Shown: in pieces, positions 1 to 8,545 of the stretch | Layout of the letters: each line of letters starts with the position of its first letter | Numbering within the stretch: position 1 is the first letter of the stretch | Source: Rhodanobacter sp. ANJX3 | GTDB lineage: Bacteria > Pseudomonadota > Gammaproteobacteria > Xanthomonadales > Rhodanobacteraceae | Assembly: GCF_014200755.1 (NCBI RefSeq) | Contig: NZ_JACHCM010000007.1 | Location: 84,833-148,832, forward strand | Length of the DNA stretch: 64,000 bases | Direction of reading: 5' to 3' | The notes under the pieces: generated by a model | Told to the model about the DNA's origin: nothing | The model's database searches: none | What the model saw: only the letters and a program-made list of their open reading frames with translations | Translations under genes and position numbers: made by a program

Positions 1-641
1 ACTACTTCATTGTTGCCGTCAACGGTTTTATAGCGGACGTACCACATCGACCCATCGCGCTCGACGTTGTTTACTTCCAGATCGGACACCGCCGTGCCCA
101 GCACCGGGTCCCAGTTCACCAGCCGGTTGCCGCGATAGATCAGGCCCGCGCGATACCATTCGACGAACACCTTGCGCACCGCGGCGGACAAACCCTCGTC
201 CATGGTGAAGCGCTCACGCGACCAGTCGGCTGCGGTGCCGATGCGGCGCATCTGGTGGGTGATGGTGGAGCCGGATTCTTCCTTCCACTTCCATACGCGT
301 TCGACGAAAGCCTCGCGGCCGAGGTCGTGGCGGGTCTGATTTTCCACCGCAAGCTGGTTTTCGACGATCTTCTGCGTGGCGATGCCGGCGTGGTCGGTGC
401 CCACCTGCCACAGCGTGTTCATGCCGCGCATGCGCTGATAGCGCACCAGCATGTCCATCACCGTTTGCTGAAACGCATGACCCATATGCAGGGTGCCGGT
501 GACGTTCGGTGGCGGCAGCAGAATGCAATACGGCTCGCCCCGGCTCTTGTCGTCAGGAGCCGCAGGCTTGAACGCACCGCTGGCTTCCCAGTGTGCGTAC
601 CATTTGGACTCGATCTGGGCGGGTTCGAAACTCTTTTCCAT
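1..641 (-). CDS. valS: Valine--tRNA ligase, N-terminal part (runs off the left edge)
   Basis: Cytoplasmic class I aminoacyl-tRNA synthetase charging tRNA-Val. The reverse-strand translation starts [19 protein letters not shown] at the ATG complementary to 639-641. It contains [16 protein letters not shown], the class I HIGH-type ATP-binding motif (HMGH) in the form typical of ValRS, then [17 protein letters not shown] and the start of the editing-domain region. Only about 213 codons are present of a protein that is usually about 900-950 residues; no stop is reached before the edge. The next gene upstream is a divergent GH16 gene; holC, often found before valS in gammaproteobacteria, is not between them. 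Identity is certain from motif order. Confidence 0.96.
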   Translation of the reverse strand, partial: MEKSFEPAQIESKWYAHWEASGAFKPAAPDDKSRGEPYCILLPPPNVTGTLHMGHAFQQTVMDMLVRYQRMRGMNTLWQVGTDHAGIATQKIVENQLAVENQTRHDLGREAFVERVWKWKEESGSTITHQMRRIGTAADWSRERFTMDEGLSAAVRKVFVEWYRAGLIYRGNRLVNWDPVLGTAVSDLEVNNVERDGSMWYVRYKTVDGNNEV

Positions 642-989
642 GGGGACTCGCAATGGCGCCTCGTCGAAGGCGCACGGGTAGGCAACGGCAAAACCCCATT
701 GTACGGGGCGCGGATAGGGCTGCCAAAGCCTTCGTCGAGGGCATGCCAGCGTGATCGGTCGGCGCGTTGGCAAGCGCTCGGGAGATCGGCGTTCACCCGA
801 GGCTATGTTTTGAGCCGGGACTATAGGCAGGCATAGAGCTATCGCGCGTCCTCAATCTTGAGGTCGCCGTATGTGGCAATAACATCCCGATACGGGCTTC
901 GGCTGGATCGGGGTGTGGTGCGAGCAAAAAGATTTCGATTTCAAAAAGGTTTTTGCGTGCGATCGACCCCCAATTATTTGCTGGAAACC
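642..989. other. Intergenic region between valS and the GH16 gene
   Basis: About 350 bases between divergent genes that must carry both promoters. I see a short inverted repeat CCTCAA-TC-TTGAGG at 850-863 and an A/T-richer stretch around 925-985, but no convincing -35/-10 pair, RNA gene or protein. An open frame extends upstream of the GH16 start from 858 but reads as non-secretory and is better treated as non-coding. Confidence 0.5.
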
Positions 990-1946
990 ATGGAGTTATG
1001 TTGTCGCTGGCCCAGGCAGCGTGTGCTGCGGATACTGGTCGGCGGTGCCATCGGCATCGGCACGGCGATGGGCATCCCGAGCGCACACGCCACCATCCCC
1101 AAGCCTGCGGGCTGGACGCTGCAGTTCGGCGATGATTTCAATGGCGCCGCCGACAGGCTGCCCTCGCGCACGCGCTGGCTGCTCGACACCGGGCATCGAT
1201 ATCCCTCGGGGCCGCCACAGTGGGGCACGGGGGAGATCCAGACCTATACCGCCAATAAGGCGAATGTCGGTCTGGACGGGCAGGGTCATTTACGCATTAC
1301 GCCGCTTCGCGATAAATCCGGCAACTGGACCTCGGCCCGCCTCGAGACCCGGCAAGGCAACTTCAAGCCGCCCGTACACGGCGTGCTGCGCATCGAAGCG
1401 CGCATCCAGATGCCTTATGTCGCCGACCAGGCGGCCCAGGGTTACTGGCCGGCGTTCTGGGCGCTTGGTCAGAGCTATCGAAAGGATGGTCTGTGGCCCA
1501 AGGCGGGCGAATTCGACATCATGGAAAACGTCAACGGCATCAACAGTGTCTGGGGCATCCTGCACTGTGGCGTTTATCCCGGCGGCCCATGCGGTGAGCC
1601 GAATGGCCTGGGTCGTCGCGCGTCATGCGATGCCACCACCTGCCAGGCGGCGTTCCATGTCTACACGTTCGAATGGGATCGCAGCGTATCGCCCATGCAA
1701 ATCCGCTGGTATGTCGACGGCAAACTCTACGACCACGTATCGCAAAACCAGCTGCCAGCGGCGACATGGAACGAAATTACCGGTCAGGGCGGCTATTTTC
1801 TTCTGCTGAACGTCGCGATGGGCGGTGGATTTTCGTATGCCATGGCGGGCGGCGTGCCGACGCCCAATGAAAAGACCGAGCCGGGGCACCCGATGCTGGT
1901 GGACTATGTGGCGGTATGGACGAAGGCAAGTGCCGACAAGCACTGA
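990..1946 (+). CDS. Secreted glycoside hydrolase family 16 (beta-glucanase type)
   Basis: Probable endo-beta-glucanase (laminarinase/lichenase type) acting outside the cytoplasm. The family 16 retaining-hydrolase signature GEFDIMEN is present; counted from the ATG at 990, E174 (nucleophile), D176 and E179 (acid/base) form ExDxxE. Downstream are the expected beta-sandwich elements (FHVYTFEWD, IRWYVDGKLY, FLLLNVAMGG, MLVDYVAVW). The frame is open from 858, but the start at 990 gives a signal peptide with an Arg-rich n-region, a Gly/Ile hydrophobic core and an AHA-T cleavage site, so it is preferred. Length 318 aa fits a single-domain GH16 without a carbohydrate-binding module. The substrate cannot be told from sequence. 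It is monocistronic and divergent from valS. Confidence 0.88.
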   Translation: MELCCRWPRQRVLRILVGGAIGIGTAMGIPSAHATIPKPAGWTLQFGDDFNGAADRLPSRTRWLLDTGHRYPSGPPQWGTGEIQTYTANKANVGLDGQGHLRITPLRDKSGNWTSARLETRQGNFKPPVHGVLRIEARIQMPYVADQAAQGYWPAFWALGQSYRKDGLWPKAGEFDIMENVNGINSVWGILHCGVYPGGPCGEPNGLGRRASCDATTCQAAFHVYTFEWDRSVSPMQIRWYVDGKLYDHVSQNQLPAATWNEITGQGGYFLLLNVAMGGGFSYAMAGGVPTPNEKTEPGHPMLVDYVAVWTKASADKH

Positions 1947-1988
1947 TTTTCCACGGCGAGAGTTCGTGCGTTTGGGCGCGATCACGCC

Positions 1989-2103
1989 GTAGGTTGGGCT
2001 GAGCAAAGCGATGCCCAACGGCACGCGGCGAAAACGCTGGCAGGTCGCTGGACGTTGGGATTCACTTCGTTCACCGCCAACCCACCAAGCATCGCCAACC
2101 TAC
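1989..2103. repeat. REP/BIME-like nested inverted repeat
   Basis: Two hairpins lie side by side: GTTGGGC...GCCCAAC (1993-2019, loop rich in gagcaaagc) and GTTGG...CCAAC (2054-2081, loop with cttcgttca). They are enclosed by an outer pair, GTAGGTTGG at 1989 and CCAACCTAC near 2095-2103. This is the architecture of extragenic palindromic repeats common in Xanthomonadales and other proteobacteria. It lies between the convergent GH16 and SDR genes, where it may also act as a bidirectional transcription barrier. No second copy was noticed in this window. Confidence 0.65.
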
Positions 2104-2122
2104 CAAGCGTCGTATTTTTCGG

Positions 2123-2884
2123 CTATGCCGCACCGTCGATCGTCAACACCGTGCCAGACGTGTAGCCCGACAGCGGGCTGGCGAGAAACGCCACGGCGGC
2201 TGCAATCTCCGACGGCTTGGCGGGGCGTCCGAAGGGCATGGTATTGAACATCTCGCTCCAGCGCTCGGCGTCGCCCAGCTCGCGCTGCGCATTGGCGCGT
2301 TGCATGGTTTCCAGTCGCTTGGTTTCAACCGGGCCCGGATTGATGGCGACGATGCGAATGCCGTCGACGTGGCTGCCGCGCGCAAGCGCCTTGGTGAAGG
2401 CCATCAGCGCCGCATTGCCCGTGGCGCCGGCGATATAGCCCGGCGGCAGCGATTGACCCGCTGCTCCGATCACGTTGACGATCACGCCCTGCTTGCGTTT
2501 CGCCATCGTCGGATAGACCGCCCGACTGAGCGAGATATAGCCGAAGACTTTCAAATCCCACGCGTTGCGCCAGGCCGCGTCGTCGATGGCCGTGAGCGTG
2601 CCGGGCGGAATCGCGCCGGCGTTGTTGACCAAGATGTCGATCTCGCCGGCCCAGTCGGCGACCGCACGCACGGTCGCATCCGTCGACAGGTCGGCCGCCA
2701 TGGTTTCCACCTGCACCGGAAAACGAGCGCGCAGCGCGGTGGCGAGTTCTTCCAGCGCGGCGCCGTCGCGGGCGACCAGGCGAAGATCGCAACCCTCGCT
2801 CGCCAGCAGCTCGGCAACGGCTTGGCCGATGCCTTTGGAGCCACCGGTGATCAGTACGCGTTTGCCGGCAAGCTGCAGATCCAT
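2123..2884 (-). CDS. SDR-fold protein lacking the usual catalytic residues
   Basis: Short-chain dehydrogenase/reductase fold, 253 aa. The N-terminal Rossmann motif TGGSKGIG (residues 13-20) and the structural NNAG motif are intact, so NAD(P) binding is plausible. The classical Asn-Ser-Tyr-Lys tetrad is not: aligned by eye, the Asn position is Lys (DLKVFG), the Ser region reads NVIGAAGQ, and the YxxxK element is replaced within the stretch GYIAGATGNAAL, where the Tyr and Lys columns hold Gly and Asn. Similar YI-G-x-GNAAL sequences are familiar from other proteobacterial SDRs, so this is probably a subfamily trait rather than decay. Function unknown; automatic calls of 3-oxoacyl-ACP reductase should be distrusted. 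Monocistronic. Confidence 0.85.
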   Translation of the reverse strand: MDLQLAGKRVLITGGSKGIGQAVAELLASEGCDLRLVARDGAALEELATALRARFPVQVETMAADLSTDATVRAVADWAGEIDILVNNAGAIPPGTLTAIDDAAWRNAWDLKVFGYISLSRAVYPTMAKRKQGVIVNVIGAAGQSLPPGYIAGATGNAALMAFTKALARGSHVDGIRIVAINPGPVETKRLETMQRANAQRELGDAERWSEMFNTMPFGRPAKPSEIAAAVAFLASPLSGYTSGTVLTIDGAA

Positions 2885-3061
2885 GAGGTTGTCCCGATAG
2901 TGGCTCGAAGAGTGCGAGGTATATCAGGACCGCGGTCATGGCGGCGTAAAGCGGCGCAGGCCGATGGCTTATCCGAGTATCGGAATGAACTCAACACGGG
3001 AGCCACTGGCGTGTTGCGGAAAAGCCGGCGCATCCTGGCAAGCACCAGCTCTTCATCCCGG

Positions 3062-3082
3062 CCTTCTCCCCAAGGGGGAAGG
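3062..3082 (-). terminator. Palindrome after hemE, possible terminator or dispersed repeat
   Basis: CCTTCTCCCC-a-aGGGGGAAGG is a near-perfect inverted repeat ending 9 nt beyond the hemE stop. No strong T-run follows on the minus strand. It could therefore be a weak terminator or a member of the CCCTCTCCCC-type intergenic palindromes common in these genomes. Confidence 0.4.
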
Positions 3083-3091
3083 GGCAAAGTA

Positions 3092-4156
3092 TCAGCCGCG
3101 CAGCGTTTTCCCGTAGGCGTGCACTTCATCCACCAGTACGTTTACATGCTCGGGATCGACTTCCGGCGTGATGCCGTGGCCGAGATTGAACACGTGGCCG
3201 GGATGACGGCCGTAGCTGTCGAGTACGGCGCGCGCTTCCCGGCGAATCACGTCGGGGCCGGCGCGCAAGATCGCTGGATCCAGATTCCCCTGCAGCGCCA
3301 CGCGGCCGCCGACCGCGGCGCGGGCATCGGCCAAGTCGATGGTCCAGTCGACGCCAAGCGCGGTGCAGCCGGTGTCGGCCAGTGCGCCCAGATGCTGACC
3401 GGCGCCCTTGGAGAACAGCACGATCGGCAGCTCGGCGCTGTGCGGGCTGGCTTTCAATGCATCGACGACGCGGGCCATATAGCGTAGCGAGAATTCGCGG
3501 AACGGCGCGGGTCCCAGCAGGCCGCCCCAAGTGTCGAACACCATCAGCGTCTGCGCACCGGCGGCGGCCTGGGCGATGAGATAGGCGGCGACGGCCTGCG
3601 CCAGGGTGTCGAGCAGCTGGTGCGCGAGCTTCGGCTCGTTCCAGCACATCGCTTTGAGCGTGGCGAAATCCTTCGAGCCGGCGCCCTCGACCATGTAGCA
3701 GGCCAGCGTCCACGGGCTGCCGGAAAAGCCGATCAGCGGCACGCGGCCATCGAGTTCTTTTCGAATCAAGCGCACCGCGTCCATCACGTAGCGCAGCTCG
3801 GCGTCCATATCCGGCACGGCGAGCTTCTCGATGTCGCCGCGCGTGCGCACGGGATGCGCGAAGCGCGGGCCTTCGCCCTGCGCAAACGTCAGGCCCAAGC
3901 CCATCGCATCGGGAATGGTCAGGATGTCGGAAAACAGAATTGCCGCGTCCAGATCGAAGCGTTCCAGCGGCTGCAGGGTGACTTCGCAGGCCAGCTCGGG
4001 ATTCTGCGCCAGCGCCATGAAGCTGCCGGCGCGGCTGCGGGTGGCGCGATATTCGGGCAGGTAACGGCCGGCCTGGCGCATCACCCAGATCGGCGTGGTG
4101 TCGGTCGGCTCGCGGCGCAGCGCGCGCAGGAAGCGGTCGTTCTTGAGGGTATTCAT
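3092..4156 (-). CDS. hemE: Uroporphyrinogen decarboxylase
   Basis: Cytoplasmic enzyme that decarboxylates the four acetate side chains of uroporphyrinogen III to give coproporphyrinogen III in haem biosynthesis. The translation from the ATG at 4156 begins [17 protein letters not shown] and continues [16 protein letters not shown], the UroD N-terminal signature. [16 protein letters not shown], the second UroD signature, and NLGHGI near the C-terminus are also present. Length 354 aa is standard. An open frame extends upstream to 4192, but the start at 4156 lies 1 nt after the stop of the WGR gene, which fits translational coupling. Downstream of aroK-aroB, as in related genomes. Confidence 0.97.
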   Translation of the reverse strand: MNTLKNDRFLRALRREPTDTTPIWVMRQAGRYLPEYRATRSRAGSFMALAQNPELACEVTLQPLERFDLDAAILFSDILTIPDAMGLGLTFAQGEGPRFAHPVRTRGDIEKLAVPDMDAELRYVMDAVRLIRKELDGRVPLIGFSGSPWTLACYMVEGAGSKDFATLKAMCWNEPKLAHQLLDTLAQAVAAYLIAQAAAGAQTLMVFDTWGGLLGPAPFREFSLRYMARVVDALKASPHSAELPIVLFSKGAGQHLGALADTGCTALGVDWTIDLADARAAVGGRVALQGNLDPAILRAGPDVIRREARAVLDSYGRHPGHVFNLGHGITPEVDPEHVNVLVDEVHAYGKTLRG

Positions 4157-4157
4157 T

Positions 4158-4418
4158 TCAGCGCCCGTACGGGCCTTCCTGCCCTTGCGCAAACATCACG
4201 CGGAAGCCGCGCTTGAGCTGCGCGTCGCGGGCCTTTTCGAACGCGACCATGGCCTCGTCGCGCTCCAGAAACTGCTCGCGCTTGAGCGAGGCGCGACCGC
4301 CCTGATTGCCTGATTCGCGGTACAGCGTCCAGCCCCCGAGCAGATCCTGCTCCAGCGTGATCTGGACATAACGCGGTGCGTCGGTATTTCCGGGCACGGT
4401 TTGCATGTAGAGGCGCAT
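4158..4418 (-). CDS. Small WGR-domain protein
   Basis: 86-residue protein consisting essentially of a WGR domain: [12 protein letters not shown] followed by basic/acidic helices ([13 protein letters not shown]) and a Tyr-Gly ending. In this version the WGR tripeptide region reads S-G-N rather than W-G-R, so the signature is partly degenerate. The domain is known from bacterial MolR-like proteins and from PARPs, where it contributes to nucleic-acid binding; a stand-alone function in bacteria is not established. Its stop is 1 nt before the hemE start, so the two are almost certainly cotranscribed. Confidence 0.75.
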   Translation of the reverse strand: MRLYMQTVPGNTDAPRYVQITLEQDLLGGWTLYRESGNQGGRASLKREQFLERDEAMVAFEKARDAQLKRGFRVMFAQGQEGPYGR

Positions 4419-4574
4419 GGTTTCCCGAGGGGCGATGCGGCGAGAGATTCCGCAAAGCCTGACATTCTAGAAGGCTGGCGCCTCGGTAGCGAGCGAGTCG
4501 GCAAACGAGGTCAGCGGACACCACGGTTAGGCATATCGACGATGGTTATGAAGCGCGATGCAAATCCCAGTGAC

Positions 4575-5672
4575 TCAGCGAGCAATAGCCGCTTCGAGCG
4601 TCGCCAGCACAGCCGCTTCATCCACACCCGAAACGATCTCCGCCCGACCGATCCCGTGCCACAGAATCAGCCGCAGCGAACCGGCGGTGTTCTTTTTGTC
4701 CAGCCGCATCAGCGCCAGCAGTTGGTGCGGATCCATGCCGGCGGGAATCGCCGTCGGCAGCCCGAGCATGTGCAGCAGGGCCTGCAGGCGCGTGGTGTCG
4801 GCGGGTTCGCTCATGCCCAGGCGCTCGGACAGCTGCGCGGCCAGCAGCATGCCCACGGCCACGCCTTCGCCGTGCAGCAGGGTAGTGTAGTGACCGGCGG
4901 TTTCTAGCGCGTGGCCGAAGGTGTGGCCGAGGTTGAGCAGGGCGCGCTCGCCCTGTTCGGTTTCGTCGCGTGCCACCACGCCGGCCTTGTAGCGCACCTT
5001 GCGCGCAATGGCTTCGAGCAGGGTCGCGCTGTCGCGGGCAGCGAGCCGGTCGGCGTTGTGTTCCAGCCAGTGGAAGAACGGCTCGTCGCCGATCGCCGCA
5101 CCTTTCACTACTTCGGCCAGCCCGGCGCGGTATTCGCGGTCGGGCAGGGTGATCAGCGTATCGATATCGGCAAACACCGCGCGCGGCTGATGGAACGCGC
5201 CGACCAGGTTCTTGCCGGCCGGCAAGTTGACGCCGGTCTTGCCGCCGACCGAGGAGTCGACCATCGCCAGCAGGGTCGTCGGCATCTGGATGAAATCGAT
5301 GCCGCGCATCCAGCACGCCGCGGTGAAGCCGGCCATGTCGCCGATCACGCCGCCGCCGAGCGCGATGATGCAGGCGTCGCGGGTGGCACCGAGCTTGGCC
5401 AGCGCGTCCAACGCCACGCCGATGTTGGCGAAGCTCTTGTGCGCCTCGCCATCCTCCAGCAGCAGCGACGACCACGACAGGCCTTCCAGCCCTTTGGCCA
5501 CGTGATCGAGATACAGCGGCGCGACGGTGGTGTTGCTCATGACCAACACGTGCTTGCCGCGCAGCGAATCGCGCCACAGCGCATGATCGGCCAGCAGGCC
5601 GCTGCCGATGGAGACGAGATAGCTGCGCTCGCCGAGCGCAACGGTGACGGTTTCGATGGCAGGAAGGTTCAT
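4575..5672 (-). CDS. aroB: 3-dehydroquinate synthase
   Basis: Second step of the shikimate pathway: NAD- and metal-dependent conversion of DAHP to 3-dehydroquinate in the cytoplasm. 365 aa. Motifs include the glycine-rich IALGGGVIGDMAGFTAACWMRG, split here as GGGVIGD and MRGIDFIQMPTTLLAM; DSSVGGKTGVN; and LNLGHTFGHALE with the metal-ligand histidines. DLKKNTAG-type phosphate-binding sequence appears as LDKKNTAG. The start overlaps the aroK stop by 4 nt (ATGA). All key residues appear intact. Confidence 0.97.
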   Translation of the reverse strand: MNLPAIETVTVALGERSYLVSIGSGLLADHALWRDSLRGKHVLVMSNTTVAPLYLDHVAKGLEGLSWSSLLLEDGEAHKSFANIGVALDALAKLGATRDACIIALGGGVIGDMAGFTAACWMRGIDFIQMPTTLLAMVDSSVGGKTGVNLPAGKNLVGAFHQPRAVFADIDTLITLPDREYRAGLAEVVKGAAIGDEPFFHWLEHNADRLAARDSATLLEAIARKVRYKAGVVARDETEQGERALLNLGHTFGHALETAGHYTTLLHGEGVAVGMLLAAQLSERLGMSEPADTTRLQALLHMLGLPTAIPAGMDPHQLLALMRLDKKNTAGSLRLILWHGIGRAEIVSGVDEAAVLATLEAAIAR

Positions 5673-6223
5673 GCGGTCTGCTGTGAGGTGAGCGGAAGGC
5701 GCTGCCAGTCATGATCGATCAGCGCGATGCTGCGTTCGGTGGCGCTGGTCACGCTGCCGTGTTCGCCCGGTACGGCAAGGTCGGCGATGTCGCGATACAA
5801 GGGTTCCCGAATCTGCGCCATCGCCTGCAGCCGCTCGTGCCGATCGGCGACCTCGAGCAGTGGGCGATGATGGTCGCGCTCGAGCCGCTCAAGCTGCTGC
5901 GCGATGCTGGCCTGCAGCCATACCACGTAGCCGCGTTCGATCATGTGCCTGCGGTTGAGCGCGGCCAGCACGGCACCGGCGCCGGTCGCCATCAGCACGC
6001 CGCCGCGTCGGCTGCACTCGTCGATGGCGGCGCTCTCGCGCTGGCGAAAGCCCACTTCGCCTTCAAGCTCGAACACGGTGCTCACATCGACGCCGCAGTG
6101 GCGCTCGATCTCCTGATCGATATCGACGAACGGCAGTCCATAATGCACGGCAAGGCGACGTCCGATGGACGTTTTGCCGGCGCCGGTCGGGCCGATGATG
6201 AACAGGTTGTGCGACGGATTCAT
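5669..6223 (-). CDS. aroK: Shikimate kinase
   Basis: Phosphorylates shikimate at the 3-position using ATP. 184 aa. The Walker A motif GPTGAGKTSIGRRLA is at residues 12-26, the shikimate-binding DID (FVDIDQEIE) follows, and the GGGVLMATGAGAV stretch is the second substrate-binding loop. First gene of a minus-strand group aroK-aroB-(WGR)-hemE; the aroB start overlaps its stop. The 61-nt gap to the divergent gene at 6285 should hold the promoter. Confidence 0.96.
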   Translation of the reverse strand: MNPSHNLFIIGPTGAGKTSIGRRLAVHYGLPFVDIDQEIERHCGVDVSTVFELEGEVGFRQRESAAIDECSRRGGVLMATGAGAVLAALNRRHMIERGYVVWLQASIAQQLERLERDHHRPLLEVADRHERLQAMAQIREPLYRDIADLAVPGEHGSVTSATERSIALIDHDWQRLPLTSQQTA

Positions 6224-6284
6224 GGGTAAATGCTAACAGGGCGCGCGACGGCGGCTGTAGCGAGGTTGCTGGGGAGGAGGCTGC

Positions 6285-7127
6285 ATGAGCGAACGCGTAT
6301 TGGTGGCGGGCTGTGGCAACGTGGGCCTGCGTGTGGCGAAGCAGTTGCTGGCGCGTGGCGATCAGGTGTGGGCGTTACGCCGTCGACCACCGCCCAGCGA
6401 CGACAGCGGCATCCGGTGGCTGAGTGGCGATCTCACTGACGCCAATAGCCTGCGCGCGCTGCCCCGCGGCATCACCCAGCTCGTGTATCTACCCACGCCC
6501 GATCGGCGCGACGAGGCGGCCTATCGCGCCACGTTCGTCGACGGCTTGCGTCATGTAATGGCGGCGCTTGATCGCGCCACGCTGTACCGCGTGTTGTTCG
6601 TCTCTTCCAGTGCGGTTTACGGCGATCACGACGGTGGCTGGGTGGATGAAGCGACGCCGACAGCACCGTACGGCTTCAATGGCAAGGTGCTCCTGGACGC
6701 GGAGCAGTGGCTGTCGACGCAGCCGGTCAGCTCGATCACTCTGCGGCTGGCCGGCCTGTATGGTCCAGGCCAGTTGCACCTGCTCGATCGCCTGCGCGCC
6801 GGCCAGGTTCGCGTGCCGCGCCAGACGAAACATTGGGCCAACCGTATCCATACCGACGACGCCGCCGCGGCGATCGTGCATCTGCTGCAGCTCGACTGTC
6901 CCCTTTCGCTCTATCTGGGCGCCGACGACACGCCGCTGCCGCTCGACGTTTTGTACGACGCGCTGGCGGCGCTGATGGGGGTTGATCCGCCGCAGGACGG
7001 ACCGCCGCCCGCCGGCATCGGCAGCAAACGGCTCAGCAACGCGCGACTGCGCGCCAGCGGCTTCGTGCCGCGCTGGCCGGATTCGCGCGAGGGTTATGCT
7101 GCCGCGGTAGCCAGCTCATCCACCTGA
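6285..7127 (+). CDS. NAD(P)-binding epimerase/dehydratase-like protein (YeeZ type)
   Basis: 280-residue extended-SDR protein. The dinucleotide motif is VLVAGCGNVGLRVAKQLL. SSSAVYGD precedes the active-site region, and YGFNGKV provides the YxxxK-like element. RIHTDDAAAAIVH is the typical HVDD segment. GxGxxG is present, but no sugar-nucleotide signature lets me name a substrate. A strong ribosome-binding site (GGGGAGGAGG) lies just before the ATG. Similar to the YeeZ group often found near histidine or housekeeping genes. Biochemical role unknown. Confidence 0.8.
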   Translation: MSERVLVAGCGNVGLRVAKQLLARGDQVWALRRRPPPSDDSGIRWLSGDLTDANSLRALPRGITQLVYLPTPDRRDEAAYRATFVDGLRHVMAALDRATLYRVLFVSSSAVYGDHDGGWVDEATPTAPYGFNGKVLLDAEQWLSTQPVSSITLRLAGLYGPGQLHLLDRLRAGQVRVPRQTKHWANRIHTDDAAAAIVHLLQLDCPLSLYLGADDTPLPLDVLYDALAALMGVDPPQDGPPPAGIGSKRLSNARLRASGFVPRWPDSREGYAAAVASSST

Positions 7128-7159
7128 ACACGCTCAACTAATGCAGCAGGAGAAGCATC

Positions 7160-7495
7160 ATGGCCAATAGCATTGCGCATCACCAAGTCAGTACCACCAA
7201 CGACATTCCCGGTCGTCGGATCGTTCGATCATTCGGCATCGTGCGCGGCATTACCGTGCGCTCGCGCAGCGTGATCGGCAATTTCGGTGCGGCCCTGCAG
7301 ACCCTTGTAGGCGGCAATATCTCGATCTATGCCGAGCTGTGCGAGAAGGCGCGTGAGGACGCGTTCGAACTGATGCTGCAGCATGCGGCGGCGCTCGGCG
7401 CCAACGCGGTGGTGGCGATGCGCTATGACGCCAACGATGTGGCGGAAGGTGTGACCGAGGTGCTGGCGTACGGAACGGCGGTGCTGGTGGAATAG
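7160..7495 (+). CDS. YbjQ/UPF0145 family protein
   Basis: 111 aa. Contains the family's conserved elements: IPGRRIVRSFGIVRGITVRS at the N-terminus, then GG-ISIYAELCEKAREDAF, and GANAVVAMRYDAN near the C-terminus. The family has a heavy-metal-binding-like fold and forms homo-oligomers, but no physiological role is established. RBS AGGAGAAG precedes the ATG at 7160. It follows the YeeZ-like gene by 32 nt and is probably cotranscribed with it. Confidence 0.88.
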   Translation: MANSIAHHQVSTTNDIPGRRIVRSFGIVRGITVRSRSVIGNFGAALQTLVGGNISIYAELCEKAREDAFELMLQHAAALGANAVVAMRYDANDVAEGVTEVLAYGTAVLVE

Positions 7496-7523
7496 CATCG
7501 CTGATTGCAGCGCGACGATTCGA

Positions 7524-8357
7524 TCAGCCGTGATTGAGCGCGATCACGTGGCGGTCGTCGTCATATTCGACGCAGCTGTCGGCCAGCGCGGGCAGCGTCG
7601 CCAGCGCATGCCGGCTCAGGCGCTCGTAGTGCGCCAGAAAGCGCACCATCGCCTCGGCCTCCATGGCCAGCGGCGCATGCCGGGCCAGTAGATTCTCTTC
7701 TTGTTCGCTGCGCCAGCGGCGCACGATGTCCCAGCTCGGCGCCTGCAGCACGATCAGCGCATCGAATTTGCGCCACAGCGGCTGATAGCCGCGCAACTGC
7801 TTGTTGACCCAATGGCGCCAGCTGCCGTCGGGATCCTCGACGCGCTCCAGTTCGTTCATCGGTTCGGCCAGCGCCGCTTCGCTCTGGGGACGAATGCCAA
7901 GCGCCCAGCCTTCCACGATGACCAGCTTGGGCGGCTTGGTCGAGCGCGGCCAGCGCGAGGGCGGAATGCGCGTATCGCGGCCCTTGTCGAAACGCGGGTG
8001 CGCGACCGGCAGCTTGTCCGAGGCCTTCGGCAGCGCGGCGAGCACCGACATCATCAGCTCGATCTCGTGCGTGCCCGGCACGCCGCGAGTGCGCAGCAGC
8101 GGATGCACCTGATGCGCCAGCGCCTCGCGATCGCTGCGCGAGTAGTAGAAATCATCCAGCGACAGCACCTCGGTATGCCAGCCGCGCGCTTCGGCCTGCG
8201 CCTTCATCACCTTGGCCAGCGTGCTTTTGCCGCTGCCCTGCAAGCCGGACAGGCCGAGAATGTACGGCCGGCGCGAGCGTGCGATGCGACCGGCGTACTG
8301 ATCCAGCAGGTGGCCGGCCAGGGCCTCGTTTTGCGCGCCGCCCTGTACTGCCGTCAT
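7524..8357 (-). CDS. P-loop kinase, D-glycerate 3-kinase-like
   Basis: 277 aa from the ATG at 8357. The Walker A motif is GLSGLQGSGKST. LSLDDFYYSRSDR is the substrate-side DDFY motif shared with plant glycerate kinase (GLYK), yeast Tda10 and uridine/pantothenate kinases. RGVPGTHE and RFDKGRDTR are further GLYK-type motifs, and VIVEGWALG resembles the Walker B region. Phosphorylation of D-glycerate to 3-phosphoglycerate is the best guess; no adjacent glycerate-pathway gene supports it. The open frame reaches 8429, but the start at 8357 overlaps the stop of a small upstream frame by 4 nt. Confidence 0.8.
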   Translation of the reverse strand: MTAVQGGAQNEALAGHLLDQYAGRIARSRRPYILGLSGLQGSGKSTLAKVMKAQAEARGWHTEVLSLDDFYYSRSDREALAHQVHPLLRTRGVPGTHEIELMMSVLAALPKASDKLPVAHPRFDKGRDTRIPPSRWPRSTKPPKLVIVEGWALGIRPQSEAALAEPMNELERVEDPDGSWRHWVNKQLRGYQPLWRKFDALIVLQAPSWDIVRRWRSEQEENLLARHAPLAMEAEAMVRFLAHYERLSRHALATLPALADSCVEYDDDRHVIALNHG

Positions 8358-8509
8358 GGCGCGAAGCCTGGTTTGCAACCCGCGCTGGCCACCGCCAGGC
8401 GGATGCCCTGTAACAGAGGGTCGCGGCAATACGCCATCACGTCGCCTGCATGGGCGATACGGGATAGATGACGCGTTGCACTATCATCGGAAGTGTTCAT
8501 CTGCGCCAT
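8354..8509 (-). CDS. Possible 51-residue protein coupled to the kinase
   Basis: An open frame from the ATG at 8509 (or the internal Met at 8500) encodes MAQMNTSDDSATRHLSRIAH and continues to a stop that overlaps the kinase start codon in an ATGA, the usual sign of translational coupling. The sequence is not low-complexity and carries a plausible amphipathic segment (LLQGIRLAVASAG). I see no clear ribosome-binding site and do not recognise a family. It could be a genuine small protein, a leader peptide or chance. Confidence 0.35.
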   Translation of the reverse strand: MAQMNTSDDSATRHLSRIAHAGDVMAYCRDPLLQGIRLAVASAGCKPGFAP

Positions 8510-8545
8510 GATGGCGCGAGTTGACCACGATGCAAAAGGAAAGTT

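Noticed and set aside
858..989. Longer N-terminus for the GH16 protein
   Set aside because: The extra 44 residues are charged and would bury the signal peptide; the start at 990 gives a normal secretion signal.
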